A stretch of 64,000 nucleotides of DNA from Streptomyces sp. NRRL F-6676 (lineage in GTDB: Bacteria; Actinomycetota; Actinomycetes; Streptomycetales; Streptomycetaceae). Shown here piece by piece: positions 1 through 12,962 of this stretch. Numbering within the stretch: position 1 is the stretch's first letter; each line of letters starts with the position of its first letter. The translations under genes were made by a program, and so were the position numbers. The notes beneath the pieces were generated by a model, which was not told the DNA's origin, searched no databases, and worked only from the letters and a program-made list of their open reading frames with translations. The stretch is from NCBI RefSeq assembly GCF_000725625.1, contig NZ_JOHS01000038.1, positions 1 to 64,000 on the forward strand, in the 5' to 3' direction.

Positions 1-666
1 CACCACCAAGGAGGAGCTGACGGAGTACCTCACCGAGCTCTCCGGTGAGGCGGCCGCCTCCATGCGGCCGAACTTCTTCGCCAACACCCCCGACATCCTC
101 CACGCCTACCTCCAGCACGGCGGCCGCCCCGCCTTCGCCGTCCGCGCGATCCTCGCCGCCACCCTCTCCCCCACCTGGGGCATCTACAGTGGCTACGAAC
201 TGTGCGAGAACACCCCGCTGCGCCCGGGCAGCGAGGAGTACCTCGACAGCGAGAAGTACCAACTGCGGCCCCGCGACTGGGCCGCCGCCGAACGGGAAGG
301 CCGCACGCTGGCCCCCCTGTTCACCACGCTCAACGCGGTCCGGCGCCGGCACCCCGCCCTGCGCCGGCTCCGCAACCTCCGCTTCCACCACACCGACAAC
401 GACTCCGTGCTCGCGTACAGCAAGCGCACCGGCACGGACACCGTGGTGACCGTCGTGAACCTCGACCCGCATCGCACGCAGGAGGCGACGGTGTCGTTGG
501 ACATGCCGCACCTCGGTCTCGACTGGCACGAGGTGGTGCCGGTGCGCGACGAGCTCACCGGTGACACCTATTCCTGGGGCAGGGCCAACTATGTGCGACT
601 GGAGCCGGGCGACAGGCCGGCACACGTGCTGACCGTCCTGCGACCGTCCTCACCGCAGATCGGAGG

Positions 667-1944
<1,278 letters not shown>

Positions 1945-2021
1945 GCCTGATCGCGAGTGCGTGACCCGAAGCACCCTCCCCCCGTGGATTCCGCCGCGTG
2001 GCCCGGAAAGGACGCGACGCC

Positions 2022-3403
2022 ATGCCGAACACCGCAACGCTCCGCCCGAGTGGCCTGGGCGCGGGGTCGCTGCTGACCTCACTCGCCGACCTGCTGCACG
2101 GCTGGCTGCCCCGGCAGCGCTGGTTCGCGGGCAAGGGCCGCCCCGTCACGAAGCTCGCCCTGCTCAGCGTGACCGAGCTGCACCCCGGCTGTCTGCATCT
2201 GCTGGTGCACGCGGGACACGCCGAGCCGCCGTCCGGGGAACACCCCCTGCACGACTGCTACCAGCTGCTCCTGGGCGCCCGTGAGACGCTGCCGCCGCAC
2301 CTGGCGCCCGCCGCCATCGGCCGCCCCGCCGAGGGGCCGCTGGCCGGACTGATGGTCTACGACGCCTTGCAGGACCCCCGCTCGGCCGCCCTGCTCCTGG
2401 AACGGCTGCGCACCCCGGGCACCGCGGGCACCCTCGCCTTCGAGCGCGACGCCAAGGTGCTGCTGCCCTCCGGGCTCGCGCCCCGGCTCCTGGACGCCGA
2501 GCAGTCCAACTCCTCGGTGGTGTACGGCGACACGTACATCCTCAAGGTGTTCCGCCGCGTCCAGCCCGGTGTCAACCCCGACCTGGAGGTGCCGGGCGCC
2601 CTCGCCCGGCAGGGCTGCACCCGGGTACCGGCGCCCGTCGCCTGGGTCCGGACCTCGCTGCCGTGGGACGCCACCCTCGCCGTCCTCCAGCCGTATCTGC
2701 GCGGCGCCGAGGACGGCTGGACGCAGGCCCTGGGGACCCTCGCCTCCGGGGCCGACTTCACCGACGAGGCGTACGAACTGGGGCGGGCCACCGCCGAGGT
2801 GCACCTCGCGCTCGCCGCCGCGTTCCCGCTGGAGTACACCGACCGGCGCCAGCACCGGCACCTGGCCGCCGCCATGCGCGACCGCATCGACGCCGTGGCC
2901 CGTGCGGTGCCGCAGCTCCAGCCGTACGCCCCCGCGCTGAGCTCGGCGGTCGAGGCGCTCGCCGGACTGGACGCGGCCCGCCCCGCGCAGCGCATCCACG
3001 GTGATCTCCACCTGGGGCAGGTGCTGCGCACGGGGAACGACTGGCACCTCATCGACTTCGAGGGCGAACCGGCCCGCCCACTGCCCGAACGGCGTCGCGC
3101 CCAGTCGCCGATAAGGGATGTCGCGGGCATGCTGCGCTCCTTCGACTACGCCGCGCGCACGGGCAGGCCCTGGCGCCCCGAATGGTCCCAGCGCTGCCGG
3201 GAGGCGTACTGCGCGGGATACGCCGCCGCGGCCGGCTGGGACCCCCGGCAGGAACCCGAACTGCTGCGCGCCCACGAGACGGACCGGGCGGTCTACGAGG
3301 TCCTCTACGAGGCCCGGCACCGCCCCGACTGGCTGCCCGTGCCGATGGCGGCGATCACCCGTCTCGCCGAATGTCCACCGGCCGGATCGAGGAGGCCCAC
3401 ACC

Positions 3404-3407
<4 letters not shown>
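2022..3407 (+). CDS. mak: Maltokinase
   Basis: ATP-dependent maltose 1-kinase (Pep2/Mak family), producing maltose-1-phosphate for GlgE. The protein of 461 residues is close to family length and appears intact. It has the N-terminal [12 protein letters not shown] cap signature, the kinase-like [11 protein letters not shown] loop with its catalytic Asp, and the metal-binding HLIDFEGEP segment, as in aminoglycoside-phosphotransferase-like kinases. ATG 2022 was chosen because AAAGGA lies about ten bases upstream; an in-frame GTG at 1998 lacks a ribosome site. The stop overlaps the glgB start by ATGA, indicating translational coupling. It is the only undamaged member of this four-gene operon within the window. 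Confidence 0.92.
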
Positions 3408-5544
<2,137 letters not shown>

Positions 5545-5571
5545 GCAGGCCCCCAAAAGACCGCGCGGTTC

Positions 5572-5596
5572 CCCGCGCCCCTCGAAGGGGCGCGGG
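5572..5596. terminator. Bidirectional hairpin after glgB
   Basis: Perfect 11-bp inverted repeat CCCGCGCCCCT / AGGGGCGCGGG with a 3-base loop, in the gap between convergent glgB and the ANTAR gene. It probably ends transcription from both sides. It belongs to a GC-rich palindromic repeat family seen again near 17.4, 53.0, 56.1 and 60.2 kb. Confidence 0.7.
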
Positions 5597-5680
5597 ACTG
5601 TGTTGCGTCCCCGGCTCCGCCGCGTGGACGCGATCGGCCATGAACCCACCGGCAGTCGCAGGACGGACAAGCACCCCGGG

Positions 5681-6049
5681 CTATGACGTGCCCTCCCCGG
5701 AGGGGGCCGGTACGCGCGTGGGGCCGTGACGGTCCAACGCGTCCTCCAGGACCACTCGCACCTCCGGTGGGAGCACCCCCGTGCCGCCCCAGTGGACGAG
5801 CGTTTCCGCCAGGCAGCGGAGTTTGATGTTGGTGTGCTGGGAGACCTCCACCAGCACCTGCCAGCCCTCGTCCGGTGTCACGCGGGCCAGGCCGACGACC
5901 ATGCCGATCGCCTGGTCCACGACCGCGTGCGAGGTGATGGCCTCCTTGAGCTGGCGGATCTCCTCCTCCAGGGCGAAGATCCGCTCCGCGTCCGCCGCCG
6001 CCCCCGTGGGGTCCTGCGGCTCCTGCCCTGCCCGGGCTCTCGAGGTCAT
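5681..6049 (-). CDS. ANTAR-domain RNA-binding regulator
   Basis: Small protein (122 residues) whose middle, from about ALEEEIRQLKEAITSHAVVD to the end of LRCLAETLV, is an ANTAR domain: a short coiled coil followed by a three-helix RNA-binding unit that stabilises antitermination hairpins in nascent RNA. No GAF, PAS or receiver sensor domain is attached, so its input is unknown or supplied by a partner. The start at 6049 is preferred because GGAGGGACG immediately precedes the ATG; an in-frame ATG at 6100 has no ribosome site. It is convergent to glgB and divergent from udgX, with no obvious operon partner. Confidence 0.85.
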   Translation of the reverse strand: MTSRARAGQEPQDPTGAAADAERIFALEEEIRQLKEAITSHAVVDQAIGMVVGLARVTPDEGWQVLVEVSQHTNIKLRCLAETLVHWGGTGVLPPEVRVVLEDALDRHGPTRVPAPSGEGTS

Positions 6050-6186
6050 CGTCCCTCCGGGATCCTGTTCGGGGCCCACCGTGCGGGGCGTTGCCTCCAT
6101 GGTCGCGGCGCCGGCGGGTGTGTGCGAGCCGGGACGGGGTACCCCTGGGCGGCGGTGACCGCAGCAGCGGGTTCGGAGGTGCCCCC

Positions 6187-6864
6187 ATGAGCCGTACGCG
6201 TACCGACGACGACACCGGGCCCGGGCCCGCCGCCTACGACGCGGCCCCCTTCGTACCGGAGGACGCCGGGCTCGACGCGCTGCGCCGGGCGGCGGCCGGG
6301 TGCAGGGGGTGCCCGCTGTACGAGGACGCCACGCAGACCGTGTTCGGGCAGGGGGACGCCGACGCCCGGGTGCTGCTCGTCGGGGAGCAGCCCGGGGACC
6401 AGGAGGACCGCGCGGGCGAACCCTTCGTCGGACCCGCCGGCCGGCTGCTCGACCGGGCGCTGGAGGAGGCCGGGATCGACCGGGACCGGGCGTATGTCAC
6501 CAACGCCGTCAAGCACTTCAAGTTCACCGTGCCCGAACGCGGCAAGCGGCGCATCCACAAGGCGCCCACGCTGCGGGAGGCGAAGGCGTGCCGCCCGTGG
6601 CTGACGGCGGAACTGGCCCGGGTCCGCCCCGAGGTGGTCGTCGCCCTCGGCGCGACCGCGGGCAAGGCGCTGCTCGGCGGCTCCTTCCGGGTGAGCCGGG
6701 ACCGCGGCGCCCTGCTCGACCTCCCCTCGGACCCGGACGGCCCCCGCGTCCTGGCCACGCTGCACCCCTCGGCGATCCTGCGCGCCGACGACCGGGAGGC
6801 CGCGTACGCCGGCTTCCTCACCGACCTGAAGGCCGCCGCCGGGGCACTGCGCGGCGCGCCGTAG
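6187..6864 (+). CDS. udgX: UdgX uracil-DNA crosslinking glycosylase
   Basis: Family-4-like uracil-DNA glycosylase of the UdgX type, which excises uracil but stays covalently attached to the abasic site through a histidine. The 225-residue protein has GEQPGDQEDRAGEPFVGPAG (catalytic and glycine-rich motif, residues 66-85), VKHFKF (109-113) and the UdgX-specific insertion GKRRIHKAP, where His124 would be the crosslinking residue, and a final HPSAILR motif. Cys39, Cys42 and the Cys in AKACRPWL can ligate an iron-sulphur cluster; by analogy with known UdgX structures the fourth ligand is probably the His of VKHFKF. GGAGG lies seven bases before ATG 6187. It stands alone upstream of a small acidic gene. 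Confidence 0.92.
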   Translation: MSRTRTDDDTGPGPAAYDAAPFVPEDAGLDALRRAAAGCRGCPLYEDATQTVFGQGDADARVLLVGEQPGDQEDRAGEPFVGPAGRLLDRALEEAGIDRDRAYVTNAVKHFKFTVPERGKRRIHKAPTLREAKACRPWLTAELARVRPEVVVALGATAGKALLGGSFRVSRDRGALLDLPSDPDGPRVLATLHPSAILRADDREAAYAGFLTDLKAAAGALRGAP

Positions 6865-6936
6865 AGGACGCGCCCCGGCGCGCCGTCCCGACGCGCCGCC
6901 CCGGCTGGAAACCGCGAGCCCGGGTACTCGGACCGC

Positions 6937-7167
6937 ATGCATGAGAACACCGCACGCCACGATTCGGGCAAGAAGCCGGCCGGCACCGCCGCCGACGAGT
7001 TCCTCGAGGAACTGGAGGAACTCGGCGAGGAGGAGGACACCGACACCGGCGAGGGCGCTCCCGGCGGCTCCGGCGACCCCCTCACCACCAGCAGGCACGC
7101 CAACCGTGAGGCCGCCGAGGGCCACCCCCAGGGCGAGAGCGGGCGGGACGGCGGCCGCCGCGGCTGA
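6937..7167 (+). CDS. Small acidic hypothetical protein
   Basis: A 76-residue hydrophilic protein. The centre is a run of Glu and Asp (FLEELEELGEEEDTDTGEG) predicted to be helical then disordered; the end is Gly/Arg-rich. No signal peptide, membrane segment or recognised domain. Codon bias fits a real gene, but the ribosome site is weak. It lies 72 bases after udgX and 88 bases before the decarboxylase, on the same strand, so could be co-transcribed with either. Function unknown; a second, unrelated acidic small protein precedes the formate dehydrogenase genes at 47.3 kb. Confidence 0.55.
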   Translation: MHENTARHDSGKKPAGTAADEFLEELEELGEEEDTDTGEGAPGGSGDPLTTSRHANREAAEGHPQGESGRDGGRRG

Positions 7168-7255
7168 CCGGCCGCCGTTCACCCGCCCGCCGTACCCGGC
7201 CGGCGGGAGGACCGGTATTTCCGCACCCGGCATCCCCGACAAGGAGGAGACACCC

Positions 7256-8719
7256 GTGGATCACACCCAGGCGCCCGTGCTCGACGCCCTGCGCGCCTAT
7301 CACGAGCGGGGCGAGACCGCCTTCCCCCCGCCCGGGCACAAGCAGGCGCGCGGCGCGGACCCGGAGGCGCGGGCGGTCCTCGGTGACGCCGTCTACCACT
7401 CCGACGTCCTCGCCTCCGGTGGCCTCGATGACCGCCGCACCCGGCACGAGATCCTCACGCACGCCGAGGAGCTGATGGCCGACGCCGTCCACGCCGACCA
7501 CACCTTCTTCACCACCTGCGGCAGCTCCCTGTCCGTGAAGGCCGCCATGCTCGCCGTGGCCGGGCCGCACGAGAAGCTGGTCGTGGGCCGTGACGCGCAC
7601 AAGTCGGTCGTGTCGGGGCTCATCCTCGCCGGCATCGAACCCGTCTGGGTCGATCCGAGCTGGGACCCCGAGCAGCGCCTCGCGCACCCGCCCCGGGCGC
7701 ACGCCTACGAGAAGGCGCTCGAGGCCCACCCCGACGCCCGCGGGGTCCTCGTCACCAGCCCCACCCCGTACGGCACCGTCGCGGAACTGAGCCGCATCGC
7801 CGAGGCGGCGCACGCCCGGGGCGTGCCCGTGATCGTGGACGAGGCATGGGGCGCCCATCTGCCGTTCCACCCAGACCTGCCGTCCTGGGCGATGGACGCG
7901 GGCGCCGACGTCTGCGTCACCAGCGTCCACAAGATGGGCAGCGGACTCGAACAGGGCTCCGTCTTCCATCTCCAGGGCTCACTGATCGACCCGACGACCC
8001 TCCAGTCCCGCTCCGACCTGCTCGGCACGACCAGCCCGTCGGTCCTCATCTACGCCGGGATGGACGCCTGGCGGCGTCAGATGGTGCTGCGTGGCAAGGA
8101 GTTGATGGGCGACGCGCTGAAGCTCGCCGAGGACGTCCGCTCCGCCATCGACGAGATCCCCGGGATGCGCGTCCTGGGCGAGGACACGTTCGTGGGGCCC
8201 GAACTGGCCGCGGGGTTCGACCCGTTGCCGATCGTCATCGACATCCACGGCCTCGGCACCTCCGGCTACCGGGCCGCCGACTGGCTGCGCGAGCGGCACC
8301 ACATGGACATGCACCTCGCGGACCACCGGCGGCTCGGCGCCCAGCTCACCCACGCCGACTCGCCGGCCACCACCGGGCCGCTCCTCGACGCGCTGCGGGA
8401 CCTGGCCGAGCACGCCGGCGAACTGGCCGCCGACCTGCCCGAGTTGGTGGTGCCGACCGGCTCGCAGATGCGGCTGCGGCAGGTGGCCCTGCCCCGGGAC
8501 GCGTACTTCGGCCCCAAGGAGGCCGTCGCCTGGGAGGAAGCCGCCGGACGGATCTCCGCCGAGATGATCACGCCGTACCCGCCGGGCATCCCGGCCGTCG
8601 TGCCCGGCGAGCGCCTCACCGACCACGTCCTGCGCCATCTGCGCACGGGTCTGGACGGCGGCATGAACATCCCGGACGCCACGGACCCGGAGCTGAAGGA
8701 GATCTACGTGGTGCCGTGA
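7256..8719 (+). CDS. Orn/Lys/Arg-type PLP decarboxylase
   Basis: Fold-type I PLP-dependent amino acid decarboxylase of the ornithine/lysine/arginine group, 487 residues. Features: N-terminal PPPGHKQARG, FTTCGSS cofactor phosphate loop, VDEAWGAHLPF with the PLP-pyridine Asp, and SVHKMGSG with the Schiff-base Lys, followed by the C-terminal domain (ITPYPPGIP). It lacks the receiver-like wing domain of the large enterobacterial inducible enzymes, resembling the shorter Gram-positive SpeA-type proteins. Substrate cannot be decided by eye. GTG 7256 is preceded by AAGGAGGAG at good spacing. A convergent epimerase gene follows after 39 bases. Confidence 0.85.
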   Translation: MDHTQAPVLDALRAYHERGETAFPPPGHKQARGADPEARAVLGDAVYHSDVLASGGLDDRRTRHEILTHAEELMADAVHADHTFFTTCGSSLSVKAAMLAVAGPHEKLVVGRDAHKSVVSGLILAGIEPVWVDPSWDPEQRLAHPPRAHAYEKALEAHPDARGVLVTSPTPYGTVAELSRIAEAAHARGVPVIVDEAWGAHLPFHPDLPSWAMDAGADVCVTSVHKMGSGLEQGSVFHLQGSLIDPTTLQSRSDLLGTTSPSVLIYAGMDAWRRQMVLRGKELMGDALKLAEDVRSAIDEIPGMRVLGEDTFVGPELAAGFDPLPIVIDIHGLGTSGYRAADWLRERHHMDMHLADHRRLGAQLTHADSPATTGPLLDALRDLAEHAGELAADLPELVVPTGSQMRLRQVALPRDAYFGPKEAVAWEEAAGRISAEMITPYPPGIPAVVPGERLTDHVLRHLRTGLDGGMNIPDATDPELKEIYVVP

Positions 8720-8758
8720 CGGTGACACGGCGGGGTGTGGGGGTGCCCCTCGCCCTGG

Positions 8759-9661
8759 TCAGGAGGCCCCCGCCCCGTCGGCGAAGTAGTGCCCCTCGTC
8801 CAGGTCCGTGAGGAGCCGGGCCCCGGCCGGCTCCCAGCCCAGCACCTCGCGGGTGCGGACGCTGGAGGCCGGCGCGTCCGCCGAGGCGATCGGGGCGAAC
8901 CAGCCGAAGTGGCCGGGCGCCTCCTCGGCGGACACGCCCCGCACCGGCACCCCCAGGTGCCGGCCGATGACGCCGGCGATCTCGCGCAGCGGTACGCCCT
9001 CGTCGTCGACCGCGTGCAGCCTGCTGCCCGCCGGCGCGCCCTCGACGGCCAGCCGGAACAGCCGCGCGGCGTCCAGCCGGTGCACGGCGGGCCAGCGGTT
9101 GGCGCCGTCACCGACGTACGCGGACACGCCCTTCTCCCGGGCGATGTCGATCAGGATCTTGACGAATCCCCGGTCGCCCGGGCCGTGCACGGTGGGCGCC
9201 AGCCGGACGGCCGAGGCCCGCACCCCGCGCTCGGCCAGCGCGAACAGGGTGTCCTCCGAGCGGCCCCGGGGCTGCGGCCCCGCAGGGTCGTTCTCCGTCG
9301 CCACCTCGCCGCTGGGGGCGGCCAGCAGGACCCCGGAGGCGATGACGAGGGGGCGGCCGGTGCCGGCCAGCCCGGCGCCGAGCGCCTCGATCGCGGCCCG
9401 GTCGGTGGCGGCGGCCGCCGCCATGTCGCTGAAGTCGTGGACGTAGGCCAGATGGACGACGCCGTCCGCGGTGGCGGCCGCACCGCGCAGACCGTCGAGG
9501 TCGTCGAGGGTGCCGCGGTGCACGCCGGCCCCGGTCGCCGCGACCGACCTGGCGGTCTCCTCGGACCGGACCATGCCGGTGACCTGGTGGCCCGCGTCGA
9601 GCAGGTCCCGGACGACGGCGGAACCGATGAACCCGGCCGCGCCGGTGACGAATACACGCAT
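8759..9661 (-). CDS. NAD-dependent epimerase/dehydratase family protein
   Basis: Extended SDR / NAD-epimerase-like oxidoreductase, 300 residues. The N-terminus FVTGAAGFIGSAVVRDLL is a textbook Rossmann motif (GxxGxxG), and VVHLAY follows as the usual strand 4. The region where the classical YxxxK would stand is degenerate (GRSEDTLFALAERG), so catalysis may be atypical; related proteins are often annotated as putative NADH-flavin or sugar-nucleotide oxidoreductases. AGGAG precedes ATG 9661. The gene is divergent from a LysR-type regulator across a 170-bp gap, the standard arrangement for a LysR target. Confidence 0.82.
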   Translation of the reverse strand: MRVFVTGAAGFIGSAVVRDLLDAGHQVTGMVRSEETARSVAATGAGVHRGTLDDLDGLRGAAATADGVVHLAYVHDFSDMAAAAATDRAAIEALGAGLAGTGRPLVIASGVLLAAPSGEVATENDPAGPQPRGRSEDTLFALAERGVRASAVRLAPTVHGPGDRGFVKILIDIAREKGVSAYVGDGANRWPAVHRLDAARLFRLAVEGAPAGSRLHAVDDEGVPLREIAGVIGRHLGVPVRGVSAEEAPGHFGWFAPIASADAPASSVRTREVLGWEPAGARLLTDLDEGHYFADGAGAS

Positions 9662-9831
9662 GAGAGTGCGCTCCTGGGAACGAAGCGGATGGGGGGACGC
9701 CTCCAGCGTCCGGCCGGAAGGCGGCCGGCGTCCAAGGCCTGATGTGCATTCCGTCATGCGTTTCAGGCATTACAGCAGGCCAGTGCGGTTTCGTATGGCC
9801 GCGTCCCGTACGGGGCGCGTACGCTGTCCGC

Positions 9832-10752
9832 ATGACGGAACCGGCTCCCGCGCCCGATCTCGACCTGCGACTGATCCGCTACTTCGTGGCGGTCGCCGAG
9901 CACCTGCACTTCGGCCGGGCCGCCGCGCGGCTCCACCTGACCCAGCCCTCGCTCAGCCGCCAGATCCACCGGCTGGAACACCAACTGGGCGCCCGCCTCC
10001 TCGACCGCACGCCCCAGGGCAACACGCTCACCGCGGCCGGAGAGGTGTTCCTGCCCCGGGCCAGGGCCCTGCTGCGGTCCGCGGACCAGACCGTGGCCGT
10101 CACCCGCGCCGCCGCCGAACCGAGCCGGATCGTCGTCGGCTACACCCGCGGCCTGATCGTCACGCCCGCCGTCCGCACGCTGCGGCGCCGGCACCCGGAC
10201 GCCGACGTGCAGACCGCGTTCGTGGAGTACGGGCAGGCCCCCGCGGCCCTGCTGGAGCACCGCGTCGACGCGGTCGTCACCCGGCTGCCCCTCCCGACCG
10301 GGGGGCTCCGGGTGACGGTGCTGCGCGAGGAGCCCCGGATGCTGATGATGCCGGTCGACCACCCCCTGGCCGGCAAGGAGTCCCTCACCCTCGACGACAT
10401 CGCGGGCGAGCCGCTGCTGCGCGTGGCCGACCCGGAGTGGAACGCCTACTGGCGCATCGAGCCCCGGCCCGACGGCAGCCCGGTGCCCGACGGGCCGCTG
10501 GCCGAGTCGTTCGAGGACAAGTTCGAGATCGTCGCCAGCGGCCAGGCGGTGGCCATCGTCCCCGCCGCCCGCGACGGCGGCGTGCCGCGCCCCGACCTGA
10601 CCGCCGTACTTCTGCGCGACGTCCCGCCCAGCCATGTCGTCCTGGCCACCCGCGCCGGCGACCGCAGCCGTCTGGTGGCGGCCTTCAGCAAGGCCGCCGA
10701 GGCCTGCCTCGCCGACCCCGGCGACCCGCCCGCCGGCGGCCCGCTGCCCTGA
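9832..10752 (+). CDS. LysR-type transcriptional regulator
   Basis: LysR family regulator, 306 residues. Residues about 12-70 form the winged helix (LRLIRYFVAVAEHLHFGRAA, LHLTQPSLSRQI, LLDRTPQGNTLTAAG), followed by a periplasmic-binding-like effector domain. ATG 9832 follows a purine-poor leader. It is divergent from the epimerase gene at 8759-9661 and probably controls it and itself; the gap holds ATTCCGTCATGCG-type imperfect dyads near 9745 but no repeat convincing enough to annotate as an operator. The stop is 69 bases from the convergent lutC stop. Confidence 0.9.
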   Translation: MTEPAPAPDLDLRLIRYFVAVAEHLHFGRAAARLHLTQPSLSRQIHRLEHQLGARLLDRTPQGNTLTAAGEVFLPRARALLRSADQTVAVTRAAAEPSRIVVGYTRGLIVTPAVRTLRRRHPDADVQTAFVEYGQAPAALLEHRVDAVVTRLPLPTGGLRVTVLREEPRMLMMPVDHPLAGKESLTLDDIAGEPLLRVADPEWNAYWRIEPRPDGSPVPDGPLAESFEDKFEIVASGQAVAIVPAARDGGVPRPDLTAVLLRDVPPSHVVLATRAGDRSRLVAAFSKAAEACLADPGDPPAGGPLP

Positions 10753-10821
10753 CCGGCCGCGCCGCCCCGCCGGCCCACGGAGCCGGCCGCCCCGGTCCCC
10801 CGTGCCGGAGCGGCCGCCGTC

Positions 10822-11487
10822 TCAGCCGCCGTCCGCCCCGCCCAGCAGGACGACCTCCAGCGTGCGTGGTCCGTGCACCCCCTCCACCCGGTCCAGTTCG
10901 ATGTCGCTCGTCGCCGACGGACCGGAGATCCAGGTCAGCGGGCGGACCGGGTCCAGCCGCTCCATGGCCTGCGGCACGGCGCCCACCACCTGGTCCGGCA
11001 CCCGGACCACACAGATGTGGTGGTCCGGGACGAGCGTGATCCGCCGGCGGCCCTGGTCCGGGCTCCCGTCCAGGACGAGCGTGCCGGTCTCGGCGATCGC
11101 CACCGCGCAGCCGGTGACCACGCTGTCCACCCGGTCGAGCTCGGCGGCGGTGTTCTCCGCCCCGTCCGGCACCCGCGTCACGTCCGCGCCCGTGTCGGCC
11201 AGCCACGCCGCGTCCAGGCCCGGCGGGACCAGCACCGACCGCGCGCCCCGCCCCGCGAGCAGCCCGGCGATCAGCGCGGACAGCTCCGGCACGGTGGCGC
11301 ACCGGTGCACGAGCGCACGGTAGTCCGCCAAATTCTCGGCGAGCAGTTCCACCGTCTGCGCGACGCTCCGCCCGCCGTGCTCGCGCAGATAAGTGCGGGG
11401 GAGGGCCAGTTCGTACGGCGTCTCGTCCGGCGTCACGTCCGCCAGCGCCCGCCGCACCCGTCCCAGGATGACGTCCCTGCTGCTCAC
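10822..11487 (-). CDS. lutC: LutC, lactate utilisation LUD-domain protein
   Basis: Third subunit of the LutABC L-lactate oxidation complex, a cytoplasmic iron-sulphur system converting L-lactate to pyruvate. The 221-residue protein is an LUD-domain (formerly DUF162) protein with the VAIAETGTLVLDGSPDQGRR and DHHICVV signatures. GTG 11487 overlaps the lutB stop by GTGA, so the last two genes are translationally coupled. No cysteine cluster is seen, as expected for LutC. Confidence 0.92.
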   Translation of the reverse strand: MSSRDVILGRVRRALADVTPDETPYELALPRTYLREHGGRSVAQTVELLAENLADYRALVHRCATVPELSALIAGLLAGRGARSVLVPPGLDAAWLADTGADVTRVPDGAENTAAELDRVDSVVTGCAVAIAETGTLVLDGSPDQGRRRITLVPDHHICVVRVPDQVVGAVPQAMERLDPVRPLTWISGPSATSDIELDRVEGVHGPRTLEVVLLGGADGG

Positions 11488-12962
11488 TTGGCCCCGCCCT
11501 TTCCGCCGCCCGTCCGCTGCCACCAGTCCCGGAACGGCTCCGCCGGCACCGGCGGCAGATCCCGGCTCCCGCTCCACGCCCGGCCCGGACCCGGCAGCGT
11601 ACGGGGGTGGAAGCGGCGGGTGCGGGAGGCGAGCCGCTGGCCGGTGCGCAGGGCACCGGGGTGGGAGAACGCCCAGCGCGCGGCCCGCATCGCCGCACGC
11701 TCGGCCGCGTGCCCCTTGGCGGGCTTGAGCACCACCTTGGTGCCCTCGCGGGTCACCGTGTCGCCCTGGGCCACCCGCTCGCGCAGGTGCACCAGCACCT
11801 CGGGGATGTCGATGGCGACCGGGCACACCTCGTAACAGGCCCCGCACAGCGAGGACGCGTACGGCAGCGAGGCGTCGATCTCGCTTTCGGTGCCCCGCAG
11901 TTGGGGGCTGAGGATGGCGCCGATCGGGCCCGGGTAGACCGAGCCGTAGGCGTGCCCGCCGGCCCGCTCGTAGACCGGGCAGACGTTCAGACAGGCCGAG
12001 CAGCGGATGCAGCGCAGCGCCTGCCGGCCGACCTCGTCGGCGAGGGTGTCGGTGCGCCCGTTGTCCAGCAGGACGAGGTGGAAGTTCTTCGGACCGTCGC
12101 CGTCCGTGGTGCCCGTCCACGTCGAGGTGTACGGGTTCATCCGCTCCGCCGTCGACGAGCGCGGCAGCGTCTGGAGGAACACCTCCAGGTCCCGCCAGGT
12201 CGGCACGATCTTCTCGATGCCGACCACGGAGATCAGCGTCTCCGGCAGGGTCAGGCACATCCGGCCGTTGCCCTCGGACTCCACCACGACCAGCGTGCCG
12301 GTCTCGGCGACCACGAAGTTGGCGCCGGAGATGCCCACCTTGGCGCGCAGGAACTTCTCCCGCAGATGCAGCCGGGCCGCCTCGGCGAGTTCGGCGGGGG
12401 AGTCGCCGAGCCCCTCGGGCGCCGGGCGCCCCCACTCGCTCATCTCACGGGCGAAGATGTCCCGGATCTCGCCCCGGTTGCGGTGGATCGCCGGGACCAG
12501 GATGTGCGAGGGGCGGTCCTTGCCCAACTGCACGATCAGCTCGGCGAGATCAGTCTCGTAGGCGTGGATGCCCTCGGCCTCCAGTGCCTCGTTGAGCCCG
12601 ATCTCCTGCGTGGCCATCGACTTGACCTTGACGACCTCCGACTCGCCGGTCGCCCTGACCAGTGCGGCGACGATCCGGTTGGCCTCGTCGGCGTCGGCGG
12701 CCCAGTGGACGACACCGCCCGCCGCCGTCACCGCCTCCTCGACCCGCACCAGATACCGGTCCAGGTGGCGCAGCGTGTGGTCCTTGATCCGCTTGCCGGC
12801 CTCGCGCAGCTCGGCCCAGTCGGACACCTCCGCGACCGCGTGCGCGCGCTTGGCGCGGATGGTGTGCGTGGCGTGGCGCAGATTGCCGCGCAGCGTCGTG
12901 TTCCGGACCGCCTCGTGCGCGGCCCGGGGAAATGCCGGCATCCCGACGAACGTGCCGCTCAT
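11484..12962 (-). CDS. lutB: LutB, iron-sulphur lactate utilisation protein
   Basis: Central subunit of the LutABC complex, 492 residues. The N-terminal two thirds is an LUD domain (VAETGTLVVVESEGNGRMC); the C-terminal part carries two ferredoxin-like cysteine motifs, CIRCSACLNVCPVY and CGACYEVCPV, each for a [4Fe-4S] cluster. ATG 12962 overlaps the lutA stop by ATGA. The family is homologous to B. subtilis LutB (YvfW). Length and motifs are complete, with a basic tail characteristic of actinomycete members. Confidence 0.94.
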   Translation of the reverse strand: MSGTFVGMPAFPRAAHEAVRNTTLRGNLRHATHTIRAKRAHAVAEVSDWAELREAGKRIKDHTLRHLDRYLVRVEEAVTAAGGVVHWAADADEANRIVAALVRATGESEVVKVKSMATQEIGLNEALEAEGIHAYETDLAELIVQLGKDRPSHILVPAIHRNRGEIRDIFAREMSEWGRPAPEGLGDSPAELAEAARLHLREKFLRAKVGISGANFVVAETGTLVVVESEGNGRMCLTLPETLISVVGIEKIVPTWRDLEVFLQTLPRSSTAERMNPYTSTWTGTTDGDGPKNFHLVLLDNGRTDTLADEVGRQALRCIRCSACLNVCPVYERAGGHAYGSVYPGPIGAILSPQLRGTESEIDASLPYASSLCGACYEVCPVAIDIPEVLVHLRERVAQGDTVTREGTKVVLKPAKGHAAERAAMRAARWAFSHPGALRTGQRLASRTRRFHPRTLPGPGRAWSGSRDLPPVPAEPFRDWWQRTGGGKGGAK

